DNA of 64,000 nucleotides from Gottfriedia endophytica (GTDB taxonomy: Bacteria > Bacillota > Bacilli > Bacillales > Bacillaceae_G): contig NZ_JAGIYQ010000004.1 of assembly GCF_017814275.1 (NCBI RefSeq), forward strand, positions 248,001 to 312,000, in the 5' to 3' direction. Positions 27,098-35,697 of this stretch are shown here, one piece after another; position 1 is the stretch's first letter, and every line of letters begins with the position of its first letter. Below the pieces are notes generated by a model, which did no database searches, was not told the DNA's origin, and worked only from the letters and a program-made list of their open reading frames with translations. The position numbers and the translations under genes are program-made.

Positions 27098-27967
27098 ATG
27101 AGAGTGCTAGTAACGGGTGCAAAAGGACAGTTGGGTCAAGACTTGATTGTTCATATAGAAAAGTATCCTTGGGCTATTTACGGGTTAGGGAAAGCAGAAT
27201 TAGATATTACAAACGTTGAACAAGTTTCAAAAGTTATTACCGGGTTTAACCCAGATGTAATCATACATACTGCAGCGTATACAAAAGTAGATCAAGCTGA
27301 AAAAGATAGAGATGATGCATTTCGAGTAAATGGTGAAGGTACTAAAAATATAGCCAAAGCAGCGGCTAGTATAGGTGCAAAATTTTGCTATATAAGTACG
27401 GATTATGTCTTTGATGGAGAAAATAAGATCCCATACTCGACAGAAGATAAGCCAAATCCGCAAACAGTCTATGGAGAATCAAAATTAGCTGGTGAAAAGT
27501 ATACAAAACAATATTGTGAAAAGTACTTTATTGTTCGAACATCTTGGGTATTCGGGTTATATGGAAATAATTTCGTCAAAACGATGCTTCGTTTAGCAAA
27601 AGAGAAAGATGAGATTGGTGTTGTGCATGATCAAACGGGATCTCCTACTTACACAGCTGATTTAGCAAAGTTTCTTATCGAATTAGTTCAAAGTGAAAAG
27701 TATGGTACTTATCATGCCTCGAATTCAGGGCAATGTACTTGGTATGAATTTGCGAAAGAAATCTTTAAGCAAGCAGGTCTGGATACAAAAGTGATCGCTC
27801 TTACAACTGATCAATTTCCTCGTCCTGCTAATCGCCCTAAATACTCTGTAATGGCAAACAGTACAATAGAGAATAATGGATTTCAAATACTTCCGCATTG
27901 GAAAGAATCTACTCAACTATTTATAGAAGTTTTAAAAGAAAAAGAGAAAGTTTTTTATAAAGGATGA
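27098..27967 (+). CDS. rmlD: dTDP-4-dehydrorhamnose reductase
   Basis: 289 residues, three bases after rmlB. TGAKGQLGQDL (NADPH loop), STDYVFDG and YGESKLAGE (catalytic Tyr-Lys) identify RmlD. Last step: makes dTDP-L-rhamnose for the transferase encoded upstream. Confidence 0.95.
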   Translation: MRVLVTGAKGQLGQDLIVHIEKYPWAIYGLGKAELDITNVEQVSKVITGFNPDVIIHTAAYTKVDQAEKDRDDAFRVNGEGTKNIAKAAASIGAKFCYISTDYVFDGENKIPYSTEDKPNPQTVYGESKLAGEKYTKQYCEKYFIVRTSWVFGLYGNNFVKTMLRLAKEKDEIGVVHDQTGSPTYTADLAKFLIELVQSEKYGTYHASNSGQCTWYEFAKEIFKQAGLDTKVIALTTDQFPRPANRPKYSVMANSTIENNGFQILPHWKESTQLFIEVLKEKEKVFYKG

Positions 27968-28007
27968 TTAATGAAAGGATTGTAAATTGTAGAAAGGAGA
28001 AACGCAA

Positions 28008-28775
28008 ATGATCGATTTACATTGTCACATTCTTCCTGGACTAGATGATGGAGCTACAGACATGACTGTTTCACTCCAAATGGCACGTCAAGCTGTTGAA
28101 CAAGGGATCAACTGCATTATTGCGACTCCACATATTAGAAGTAAATCCTACAATGTTACAAAAAGTATGGTTAAGGAATCTGTACAAGCTTTAAATGAAG
28201 AATTACTAAGTCAAAATATTCCTCTAAAAATCTTTCCAGGCCATGAAATTAGAGTGACGAGTGCATTTGAAGATGAATTTTCTGCTGGTGAATATTGTTA
28301 TTTAGATGAAGAAGGAAAGTATCTATTAGTTGAGTTTTCATCAACCTTTGTCCCTGAAACGGCTGAACAGTTGATTTATAACTTAACTTGTGATGATGTT
28401 ATTCCTGTAATTGCCCATCCTGAACGAAATGCAATTTTTCATAGTAATCCAGATTTGTTATGCACGTTAGTAGAAGCAGGGGCATTAACTCAAATTACTG
28501 CTGGTAGTTTGAGCGGTAAGTTTGGGAAACAAGTTCAAAAGTTTTCGTATCAATTAGTTAAAAATAATTTAGCTCATGTAATTGCTTCTGATGCTCACAA
28601 TACCTCGGGCCGTGGCTTTTTTATGAGAGAAGCATATGAAAAGATAGGGAAAACATTTGGAGAGCACACTAAACGTTCGTTTGAGGATAATGCACAGTTA
28701 GTATTTTCAGGAAGTAGTATTAAAAAGCGACAACCAATGCCAATAACTCGGAGGATTTTCCCAAACATGTTTTAA
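28008..28775 (+). CDS. PHP-type protein tyrosine phosphatase (CpsB/YwqE)
   Basis: 255 residues, GAAAGGAG upstream. PHP metal motifs: IDLHCHILPGLDDG, ATPHI, FPGHEIR, IAHPERN and SDAHNT. CpsB/YwqE enzymes dephosphorylate the cognate BY-kinase and its targets and so tune chain length and amount of EPS; the kinase is encoded 850 bases on. Confidence 0.93.
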   Translation: MIDLHCHILPGLDDGATDMTVSLQMARQAVEQGINCIIATPHIRSKSYNVTKSMVKESVQALNEELLSQNIPLKIFPGHEIRVTSAFEDEFSAGEYCYLDEEGKYLLVEFSSTFVPETAEQLIYNLTCDDVIPVIAHPERNAIFHSNPDLLCTLVEAGALTQITAGSLSGKFGKQVQKFSYQLVKNNLAHVIASDAHNTSGRGFFMREAYEKIGKTFGEHTKRSFEDNAQLVFSGSSIKKRQPMPITRRIFPNMF

Positions 28776-28856
28776 ATAGGAATACTATTTTGTAAGATTA
28801 CTAAAATTTGTGTAGGAATTTTTGTCTTACTATTCAGTCTTCGCTCATTATCTGCG

Positions 28857-28865
28857 TGCTATAAT
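28857..28865 (+). promoter_or_regulatory. Extended -10 promoter of the Wzz/BY-kinase pair
   Basis: TGCTATAAT: a consensus extended -10, 57 bases before the ATG of the Wzz gene in the only sizeable gap (146 bases) at this end of the operon. It allows kinase module expression apart from the upstream operon. Confidence 0.55.
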
Positions 28866-28921
28866 TACGTAACAAAGAATATAGATTACTAAAACGTAGA
28901 AGTAAGACGTAGGAGGAGACT

Positions 28922-29671
28922 ATGGAAGAGACCATTAGTTTGAAAGAATTGTATCAAGTCTTGAAAAAGAGATTACTCATTATCATTTTATCCATCCTTC
29001 TATCAACTACAGTGGCAGGGGTACTTAGCTACTATATTCTAACTCCTCAATATGAAGCATCATCTCAAATCCTTGTGAATGAGAAGAAAGCGGGCGAAAC
29101 GGTCTATCAATCGAATGACATTCAAACAAACTTACAATTAATTAACACCTATACTGTCATCATTACTAGTCCTTCTATTTTAGATAAAGTAAATAGTTTA
29201 TTAGATATAAATTTATCTGCCGATGCATTGAAAAATCAAATTACGGTGTCTAGCGAAAAAGACTCTCAAGTTATGAATATAACTGTTAAGAGTAAAAATC
29301 CTAAACAAGCTATCCTCATAGCGAACACAATTGCAGATGTTGCCAAGCAAGAAATACCGAACATTATGAGTATTAATAATGTGTCGATCTTAACGAAAGC
29401 CGATCCAGAAAAAAAGTTAGCCCCTGTTAGTCCAAGGAAAAAGTTAAACTTGGCGATTGGCTTTGTAGTGGGGGCAATGGTTGGTGTAGGGATAGCGTTC
29501 TTACTTCATTACCTTGATAACACAATAAAAGATGAAAAAGATCTCGAGAAGGTACTAGATTTTCCTTTTTTAGGAACTGTTCATGATAGTGGAAGGAAAA
29601 GAAAAAAGCGAGAAAAGAGAGGTGTGGCACTTGTCCAGGAGGAAGAAAAAAACCTCGAAGCATTCTCTTAA
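28922..29671 (+). CDS. Wzz-family chain-length protein / BY-kinase transmembrane adaptor
   Basis: 249 residues, AGGAGGAG upstream. Membrane segments at about 17-38 and 175-197 flank an outside domain; the Pro-rich PVSPRKKLN before the second segment is typical. In Firmicutes this adaptor (CapA/YwqC type) activates the separately encoded cytoplasmic kinase. Overlaps the kinase gene. Confidence 0.93.
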   Translation: MEETISLKELYQVLKKRLLIIILSILLSTTVAGVLSYYILTPQYEASSQILVNEKKAGETVYQSNDIQTNLQLINTYTVIITSPSILDKVNSLLDINLSADALKNQITVSSEKDSQVMNITVKSKNPKQAILIANTIADVAKQEIPNIMSINNVSILTKADPEKKLAPVSPRKKLNLAIGFVVGAMVGVGIAFLLHYLDNTIKDEKDLEKVLDFPFLGTVHDSGRKRKKREKRGVALVQEEEKNLEAFS

Positions 29672-30320
29672 ATTAACGATGATCGATGAACCGATGAGTG
29701 TTGTAGCGGAGCAATATCGGACAATCCGTACAAACATACAATTTTCATCTGTCGATACAATCGTAAAAACCATTATGGTTACTTCAGCAAATATGTCGGA
29801 AGGGAAATCAACGACAGTTTCGAATCTGGCAGTTGCATTTGCTCAGCAAGGTAAAAAGGTATTACTCATTGATGCGGACCTAAGAAAACCAACTCTACAG
29901 TATATATTTAATTTAAAAAATTCAGTAGGGCTATCATCAGTGCTGTCATGGCGATCTCAATTAGCAGACTGTATTAATAATACAGATATTCCAGATTTAG
30001 ATGTCATTACATCAGGTCCGATTCCACCAAATCCATCTGAATTACTTGGCTCAAATTCAATGAAAAGCCTACTGACATCACTAAAGAGTTCATATGAAAT
30101 CATTCTAATTGATTCTCCACCTTTACTTCCTGTAACAGATGCGAAAGTATTAGGTGGTATTGTTGATGGATTAATACTCGTTTTAAAAAGTGGTAGCACT
30201 GAAATAGAAGATTTAAAGAAAGTCAAAGCGATGATCGATGGAATTTCAGCTAAGATTTTAGGAACCGTATTAAATAAGAAGAAAGTGAAAACAAGTCACG
30301 ATTATGGATATTATCATTAA
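29631..30320 (+). CDS. Bacterial tyrosine kinase (CpsD/YwqD family)
   Basis: 229 residues from TTG 29631 (GAGAGGTG 6 bases upstream); the ATG at 29583 has no ribosome binding site. SVVAEQYRTIRTNI (activation/oligomer helix), Walker A SANMSEGKST, Walker A' LLIDADLRKP, Walker B IILIDSPP, then a short Tyr tail DYGYYH. Walker A has Ser where Gly is usual (GEGKST). Cytoplasmic BY-kinase that autophosphorylates its tail and controls EPS assembly with the phosphatase and adaptor nearby. Confidence 0.93.
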   Translation: MSRRKKKTSKHSLKLTMIDEPMSVVAEQYRTIRTNIQFSSVDTIVKTIMVTSANMSEGKSTTVSNLAVAFAQQGKKVLLIDADLRKPTLQYIFNLKNSVGLSSVLSWRSQLADCINNTDIPDLDVITSGPIPPNPSELLGSNSMKSLLTSLKSSYEIILIDSPPLLPVTDAKVLGGIVDGLILVLKSGSTEIEDLKKVKAMIDGISAKILGTVLNKKKVKTSHDYGYYH

Positions 30321-30439
30321 GATAAATAAACTGCCTCTATTTCTTTATGTGATTTTTCATAGTAAATCGGATTTTTTTCAATAACATCCTGAAAATTTTT
30401 CATAATCTTCCGGAATGAAAATCATACCAATTAGAAAGG

Positions 30440-30472
30440 AACATATTCTTTTTTGGAATATGTTTTTTTTTA
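30440..30472 (+). terminator. Terminator of the EPS/kinase operon
   Basis: AACATATTC/GAATATGTT with a T-rich loop, followed by a long T run. Confidence 0.88.
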
Positions 30473-30678
30473 AAATAATTCCTTTTCTTATTCAACTAGG
30501 GCAGGATAGTTGAACAAGAAAAGGAAAATCTATCTACCAAATTGTATAGGTAATCAAAACAGTAAATAGTATTTTTATTAATTTGCCTGTCGTCTAATCT
30601 AATCCAGGATAACCACCTGGTGTATCTTTTTCATTTTTCATTTGAACATCCATTTTTCGCCATATTTACCCCCTTTTT
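30473..30678. other. Convergent intergenic region with 17-bp inverted repeat
   Basis: 30481-30497 (CCTTTTCTTATTCAACT) and 30508-30524 form an inverted repeat with one mismatch and a 10-base loop. It may end transcription of the minus-strand gene, but no T run follows on either side. No gene seen. Confidence 0.5.
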
Positions 30679-32232
30679 TTATGAACTAATCGACCCATAC
30701 GGCTTAAATACCGCTAATGAATTAAGTCGTTTCCATGTTACCGTTCCGTCTGTTGCAGTACCTGACGTATGGGAAGGAGCAATTGTGCCTGTTGTTCCAG
30801 GTACAGTACATTGGTACACATTTCCATTAGCGTTTACTTGTTTACCTAACGACATTGCCGTTTTTGCGGTCCACGGTACATTGTTTGCAATACCATCAGT
30901 CGTGCATATCCATCCAGCATAACTACCTGGCGTTAATTTAATATTTCCTACAGTATCCAATATTTGCCATGCCCCTGAAGTCGGTGGAGCAGATTTTACG
31001 TTATAGCAACTCGAAAGAGCAAAAGAATGAACAGTTGCTTTATACCCAAAACTTCTATTATTGTTTATTAAATTACCTTTATCTACGTTGTTTGTTGAAT
31101 AGATACCAAATTTAGTTGATAAATTAGGACTTATCCCATCAATCGTGTTATTTGTAATTGTAATATTTGTTGGGTCATTTCCACCGTTAGAATCAATCAA
31201 TATCCCATTACCTTGATAATTATTACTAAAATTACCTAAATTCGTTTCAAGAATATGGTTATTTGAAACAATACATTTATCACTTCCTCTTACAATACCA
31301 ATACCGTTGTTTGCAGCGTTTAAAATAGTATTATTCACTACTTTTGATAAATAGGATTGATATAATGTAATCGCTCCAATGTTCCCAGTTGTTGCATTTT
31401 CTTCTACGATATTCCCCTCTACAATACACTTATTTGATTGCCAAATCTCAATTTGATGAAATCTATTATTTCTACAAGTATTTCCTATAATGATGTTATT
31501 AGAAGTTAGGAAACTACTACCACCGAAGCAAGTTATTCCTTCTTGTCCATTTCCTTCAACAATATTTCCAATCGCTTTACAATTAGTAGAACCGGCCTTA
31601 TTTACTCCAAAAATAATACCTTGTCCACCATTATTAAAAACTTTGTTATTGATTACTCTTATATCTGAACCATTTAATACATTAACATGAGCCGTTATTT
31701 GTGCTGAAGAATACCCACCATATAAACTAGGGTTGTTAAATTCGTTTCCTTCAATCGCAATATTATAGGCGTTGTTATCAATGTTAAGACTATCTTTTGC
31801 TATATTGTAAAAATAACTATTCTTCACAAAAGATGAATCAGAACCGTAATAATAGATTGCTACACCACTAATAGAAATAAATCTACATCTTTGAACAGAA
31901 ACAGATGTTTTACCATTTGCCCAAATTGCAAAATTAAAATTCCGAAACTCTATCCCTTCAAAGTAGTTATTATTACCCGTCAAAATACCGTTATTTGTAC
32001 CAATTCCTACAAGTACAGATTGAAATCCAATCATACTCTTACTATCACTTAATGTAAGTGTATTTTTGATTTTATAAGTCCCATATGGAAGGTAGATTGT
32101 GCTATTTGTTGAACCTAAGCTATTTATGGCGTTTTGTATTGCTGATGTATCATCTGTCACACCGTCACCTTTAGCACCAAAGTCTTTTACGTTAATATAA
32201 GGTAAATCACTTGAAGTAAATTGGTTAGCCAT
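30679..32232 (-). CDS. Right-handed beta-helix protein, phage-tailspike / EPS-depolymerase-like
   Basis: 517 residues, ATG with AGGAGG upstream. Residues about 10-50 are the pectate-lyase superfamily entry motif (INVKDFGAKGDGVTDDTSAIQ is split by no gap; key part GAKGDGVTDDT). About 60-400 are Asn/Ile-rich parallel beta-helix rungs (repeats like NxIxGNxxxNN). The C-terminus has a carbohydrate-binding-like module with NGNVYQCTVPGTTG and DGTVTWKRL, common in phage tail fibres. No signal peptide. Next to a broken phage tail gene on the same strand, and adjacent to an EPS operon; it may be a captured tailspike that cleaves polysaccharide. Catalytic residues not identified. Confidence 0.75.
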   Translation of the reverse strand: MANQFTSSDLPYINVKDFGAKGDGVTDDTSAIQNAINSLGSTNSTIYLPYGTYKIKNTLTLSDSKSMIGFQSVLVGIGTNNGILTGNNNYFEGIEFRNFNFAIWANGKTSVSVQRCRFISISGVAIYYYGSDSSFVKNSYFYNIAKDSLNIDNNAYNIAIEGNEFNNPSLYGGYSSAQITAHVNVLNGSDIRVINNKVFNNGGQGIIFGVNKAGSTNCKAIGNIVEGNGQEGITCFGGSSFLTSNNIIIGNTCRNNRFHQIEIWQSNKCIVEGNIVEENATTGNIGAITLYQSYLSKVVNNTILNAANNGIGIVRGSDKCIVSNNHILETNLGNFSNNYQGNGILIDSNGGNDPTNITITNNTIDGISPNLSTKFGIYSTNNVDKGNLINNNRSFGYKATVHSFALSSCYNVKSAPPTSGAWQILDTVGNIKLTPGSYAGWICTTDGIANNVPWTAKTAMSLGKQVNANGNVYQCTVPGTTGTIAPSHTSGTATDGTVTWKRLNSLAVFKPYGSISS

Positions 32233-32242
32233 ATTGCTCCTC

Positions 32243-32469
32243 CTAAATTTGAGCAGTTTTTAAGTTACTTTTATCATCAATAAACAAAGTCCATTTCGTA
32301 CCATTTGGCGAAATCAAATTGTACTAGGAATTGCTATTTGAATTGTAATCTTAATATTTTTATTAATATTATTAAATGCGTTTAAAAGGTTTTCAAACTC
32401 GGCATTTACCTCAGCAGAAAGTAATTTTGTACAAGGTTTAAATACTTTTAACCTTGAAATTTGGGACAT
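32243..32469 (-). pseudogene. Broken phage tail-fibre-type gene
   Basis: A frame from ATG 32469 (AAGGTG upstream) encodes 51 residues with LLSAEVNAEFENLLNAFNN, typical of phage tail proteins, and stops at 32314. A second frame then continues with ISPNGTKWTLFIDD...LKTAQI and stops at 32243, just before the ribosome binding site of the beta-helix gene. The two parts look like the ends of one gene separated by a frameshift or deletion. Confidence 0.55.
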
Positions 32470-32691
32470 TATTTCACCTTCAATCGTTTAGGTTATATAA
32501 ATAATATGAAAAATCACACTTTAAGAAATGGAGGTAGATTTATATTCTCCACTACGAATTTCTTCTTTTTTATAAGATTGACATTCTTCATCGAACAATG
32601 CCTAATCTAAGTCTAATCACCCCTCCAACTGAATACACTAATAATGGACAGGTTGTTGTTTAGCAGATCCATAAAAATAGAGTATTAGGAT

Positions 32692-33264
32692 GTGGTGAAA
32701 TTGAAAAGAAACAACTTTGGGAAAAGGAGCCTAATCTTTGGTTTAGCGGTAGTTATCATTGCAGTGTTCACGTTCATTTACTCCAAAGTTTCAACTTCAA
32801 AGACAGTTACACCACCTGCTACAATTCAACTAAACACTCAAAACCAAGAGCCTTCTTCTACTGATCTATTTACAATTAAGGACAATGAAAAGAATGGCAC
32901 ATTATATGTTATAAAAAGACAACTGAAGAATGCAGGCAATGTAGACATATCTTATCTATCAATGGAATTGATGTTATTAGAGAAAAAGCAAAACCGAATG
33001 GGTGCTTTTTTAATTGTAAATCGTTTGTCATTTGGGGGAGAGAATATCTCTACAAAACAGCTTATTCAGCAAGGTTTTGATTTGAGCGGTGACAAGCAAA
33101 TTTCTCTATTTGAACTTTCACTCAAACCATTACATTTAGGCAATTTACCAGTAAATAAAACAAAAACGCTTTTTATAGAATGCGAATATTTGAAAGGCCT
33201 GCCACCATTTAATAGCCATAATAAAAAAGCAACGGTTGTAGTTGATATTAAATATAAATACTGA
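32692..33264 (+). CDS. Membrane-anchored or secreted protein of unknown function
   Basis: About 190 residues; not recognised. One N-terminal hydrophobic segment (about 13-30) after a basic start, then a Ser/Thr/Pro-rich linker and a beta-rich soluble domain. Start is uncertain: GTG 32692, GTG 32695 or TTG 32701, all behind TTAGGA. Single gene sharing a bidirectional terminator with the convergent sigma-factor gene. Confidence 0.6.
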   Translation: MVKLKRNNFGKRSLIFGLAVVIIAVFTFIYSKVSTSKTVTPPATIQLNTQNQEPSSTDLFTIKDNEKNGTLYVIKRQLKNAGNVDISYLSMELMLLEKKQNRMGAFLIVNRLSFGGENISTKQLIQQGFDLSGDKQISLFELSLKPLHLGNLPVNKTKTLFIECEYLKGLPPFNSHNKKATVVVDIKYKY

Positions 33265-33267
33265 GAA

Positions 33268-33309
33268 AAAGCGAAGCCTCACCATTAATAACGAGTGAGG
33301 CTTCGCTTT
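33268..33309. terminator. Bidirectional terminator
   Basis: Perfect 15-bp stem AAAGCGAAGCCTCAC/GTGAGGCTTCGCTTT between convergent genes, with T-rich sequence on the plus side and A-rich before it. Confidence 0.9.
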
Positions 33310-33314
33310 ATTTT

Positions 33315-33935
33315 TTATTTTCTCAATCTTTTTAGTGCATACCGATAGCTAGACCTTGTACTATTTTCAGGCATTCCTGTTTTTGCAGCTATTTTTTGAA
33401 AACTCATATTATAATAGAAACGATCGATTAAGATTAGTTGTTGAAGCGGTGATATGCCTTTAAGTAAAGAGACAAACTGTTCAAACGAAAAGGCTGCTTC
33501 TTGGTCTTGAATATACGGTTGTTCGTCATACACATCCACTGGAACAAATCGTTCTTCGTATAATCTTTCCTTTGAAAGTTGATTCAGCATCTTCCCTCGA
33601 ACTGTAACATAAGCAAATGTAGTAAACGTTCCTTTTTCCTCATTATAGTTTTCGTATGCTTGCCACAATGCAATTTGCCCAATTTGGTAATAGTCTTCAA
33701 ATTGCTTATATACTCGGATTTTTTTAATGAGTGATTTGATCATCGGTTCATATTGTGTTAAACATGCTTCAAATGTTTCAGGTTTTCCATTTGACTTGTT
33801 AAAGTTGTCGCTCCTCGCCTTCAATAAATCCTCGTTCGTTCCGTTCTTGACCATTTCCTTCGCCTTCATTTCTTCGGCGCGCCATTTTGTATTCCGCGGT
33901 AACTTCACTTTAGAAAAATAGAGATGAATTTTCAT
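33315..33935 (-). CDS. Sigma-70 family (ECF-like) RNA polymerase sigma factor
   Basis: Up to 206 residues. Region 2 at about 55-125 (YEPMIKSLIKKI, DYYQIGQIALWQAYENYNEEKGTFTTFAY) and region 4 at about 148-206 (LQQLILIDRFYYNMSFQKIAAKTGMPE, helix-turn-helix). No region 3, as in ECF sigmas. No anti-sigma gene is adjacent. The first ATG lacks a ribosome binding site; internal starts, e.g. a TTG in NEDLLKARS behind GAGGA, may be the true one. Divergent from comK, about 240 bases apart. Confidence 0.8.
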   Translation of the reverse strand: MKIHLYFSKVKLPRNTKWRAEEMKAKEMVKNGTNEDLLKARSDNFNKSNGKPETFEACLTQYEPMIKSLIKKIRVYKQFEDYYQIGQIALWQAYENYNEEKGTFTTFAYVTVRGKMLNQLSKERLYEERFVPVDVYDEQPYIQDQEAAFSFEQFVSLLKGISPLQQLILIDRFYYNMSFQKIAAKTGMPENSTRSSYRYALKRLRK

Positions 33936-34131
33936 ATGAAGAAACAGTTCATTTTCATGTGTCGGTATTTGTAAAATAGGCTATTTTCCTTAGAGGAAAT
34001 GATGTCTTTTGAGTGTCAATTGAATGAGAAATATCGATTTTCAGCAATCTTTTACATAATTTTTGAATAAATTGTGTCAAAAAATGAAATTTGTTCACAA
34101 AAGGTTAAAATTTTAGGGAGAAAACATTTGT

Positions 34132-34137
34132 TATAAT
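34132..34137 (+). promoter_or_regulatory. -10 of comK
   Basis: TATAAT, 35 bases before the comK start. The -35 position is poor, and A/T runs (AAAAGGTTAAAATTTT, 34099-34114) lie at the place where ComK AT-boxes (AAAA-N5-TTTT) would be expected for autoactivation. Confidence 0.5.
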
Positions 34138-34172
34138 CAGAATTGTTAAATAAGTTAAAAGGAGAGATGTTT

Positions 34173-34730
34173 GTGTCAAATGGTGTAGATTATGATTTAA
34201 ATAGGAATACTGTTTTACTAGGAATATCTGATCGGCCTGAGTATTTAACGAGGATTTATGATAGGAAATTAGGGATCGTGTACTCAAGATTTAAGGCACT
34301 TACGCTAATTAATCATGCACTTATGTTAAACGGCTTTACTATTGATGGTCAGCGAAAAGCAATGGATTATAATTATCCAAAAATGAATAAATTACCTGTT
34401 GTCATTAGTCCTTTCTTTACCTTCGTTATGATTCCAACACATTCACCGTCTCATCCAAATTGCGTATGGGTTAATATGGCATTTTGCAGAAACATTAAAA
34501 CTCACAAAAGTCATTCAATTATCAAACTATCCAATGGAAAAGCAATCGAACTACCAATCTCACGTAATGCCCTTGTAAAACAAATTGAAAAAGGGGCTTT
34601 ATGTTTAATTCTGCAACAAAAAAGCTTCAATACATATATGGTCATGGCGCTACAAAAACAAGGCCATCGAATGCCTAGAAAAGGAAGAATCATAAAAGTT
34701 AGATACATAAAACCGAAAGATTTCAACTGA
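34173..34730 (+). CDS. comK: Competence transcription factor ComK
   Basis: 185 residues from GTG 34173, which is 8 bases after AAGGAG; ATG 34167 is only 2 bases from it. ComK family pattern: IPTHSPSHPNCVWVNM (compare PTxSxxxPxCxWI), then the SNGKAIELPIS strand and basic C-terminal part. ComK is the master activator of DNA-uptake genes and binds AT-boxes in the minor groove. Slightly shorter than B. subtilis ComK (192). Monocistronic with a terminator. Confidence 0.88.
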   Translation: MSNGVDYDLNRNTVLLGISDRPEYLTRIYDRKLGIVYSRFKALTLINHALMLNGFTIDGQRKAMDYNYPKMNKLPVVISPFFTFVMIPTHSPSHPNCVWVNMAFCRNIKTHKSHSIIKLSNGKAIELPISRNALVKQIEKGALCLILQQKSFNTYMVMALQKQGHRMPRKGRIIKVRYIKPKDFN

Positions 34731-34738
34731 TTTAACAA

Positions 34739-34782
34739 GAAAGCCCCCAATCTCACAGATTTGTGAAAAAGGGGGCTTTACA
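34739..34782. terminator. Bidirectional terminator between comK and slaP
   Basis: AAAGCCCCC-type stem AAGCCCCC/GGGGGCTT with inner TCACA/TGTGA; serves convergent genes. Confidence 0.85.
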
Positions 34783-34794
34783 TACGTTATGAAA

Positions 34795-35697
34795 TTACTG
34801 AGGAACTCGGATTCTCCATTTCGTAAATTCTCTTAGTTGGACAAGTTCTGCTGGGAAGATAAATGTCCAAGGTTTGCTTGTATTTGGTTGAACGATTAAT
34901 GGTGGTAATTTAAATGAACCACTTGCAATCAGCTCGTTATTTTCATTTATTAACTCAAGTGGTAATTGTTCTAGATTAATTGCTTGTTTCGCACCATTTC
35001 GAACGAGTAATGTAGCAGCTAGAGTTCCATCAGGTTGAAGTCCAGCATTTACAGCATGGAAGCTTACTTCATTTTCACCAAGCTTTGGAAGGCTACTTAC
35101 AAGCTCACTAAGTTGTTGTTTTTGATCTTCAGACAATCTTTCCTCCCATGATGGCTCTAAAGCTAAACGGTGAACACTTGTACTTAAATCAAATAATAAT
35201 TGGAAACCTGATTCAGGCATTTCTTCTTTTGTTAATGTATCAGTTTCAAAGAAAAATGAATGTGGTCTAGAACTGCATGCAGGCAGTTCGCCTAAATCCT
35301 CTAAAGTGAATAGCTTTTTCGCTAAAAGCTCACGTTCTTCATTTAATAGAAGTAACATGACATTTTGAAGCGAAAAAGACTTTGGTAAACTGTTTCGAAC
35401 GAATGCTAGTACGCTTACTCCATTTTCCTCTTTAACTAACTCAATTGCCGATAAGGACACTTGATTTGGTTTTAAAGGTGGCAGTTCATTACTTAAAAAT
35501 TGATACACATATCGCTTTTCATCTTCCAACATCATGAGTGGATGAAATGAGATGGTTGGAAAAATTTCTTCTTGGTCAGAGCCAGACTCAGACTCGATCG
35601 TCGCCACTTGTTCCTCTTCACCATGCTTGAATAAATCTTTTGATGAAACTGTTGTGTCTTTTCCTTTTTTAAATAAACCTTTAATCGATGATAGCAT
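34795..35697 (-). CDS. slaP: Accessory Sec system S-layer assembly protein (SlaP-like)
   Basis: 300 residues; starts inside the end of secA2 (17-base overlap) with AGGAAGAGG upstream, so coupled. Two related halves each hold a beta-rich domain (about 60-165 and 180-298): VSLSAIELVKEENGVSVLAFVRNSLPKSF and VSFHAVNAGLQPDGTLAATLLVRNGAKQA, the duplicated SLAP domain. In B. anthracis SlaP and SecA2 are needed for efficient secretion of the S-layer proteins Sap and EA1. Cytoplasmic, no signal peptide. The S-layer gene starts just beyond secA2. Confidence 0.88.
   Translation of the reverse strand: MLSSIKGLFKKGKDTTVSSKDLFKHGEEEQVATIESESGSDQEEIFPTISFHPLMMLEDEKRYVYQFLSNELPPLKPNQVSLSAIELVKEENGVSVLAFVRNSLPKSFSLQNVMLLLLNEERELLAKKLFTLEDLGELPACSSRPHSFFFETDTLTKEEMPESGFQLLFDLSTSVHRLALEPSWEERLSEDQKQQLSELVSSLPKLGENEVSFHAVNAGLQPDGTLAATLLVRNGAKQAINLEQLPLELINENNELIASGSFKLPPLIVQPNTSKPWTFIFPAELVQLREFTKWRIRVPQ

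Noticed and set aside
30620-30922. Plus-strand frame of 100 codons
   Set aside because: Antisense to the C-terminal module of the beta-helix gene, no ribosome binding site.
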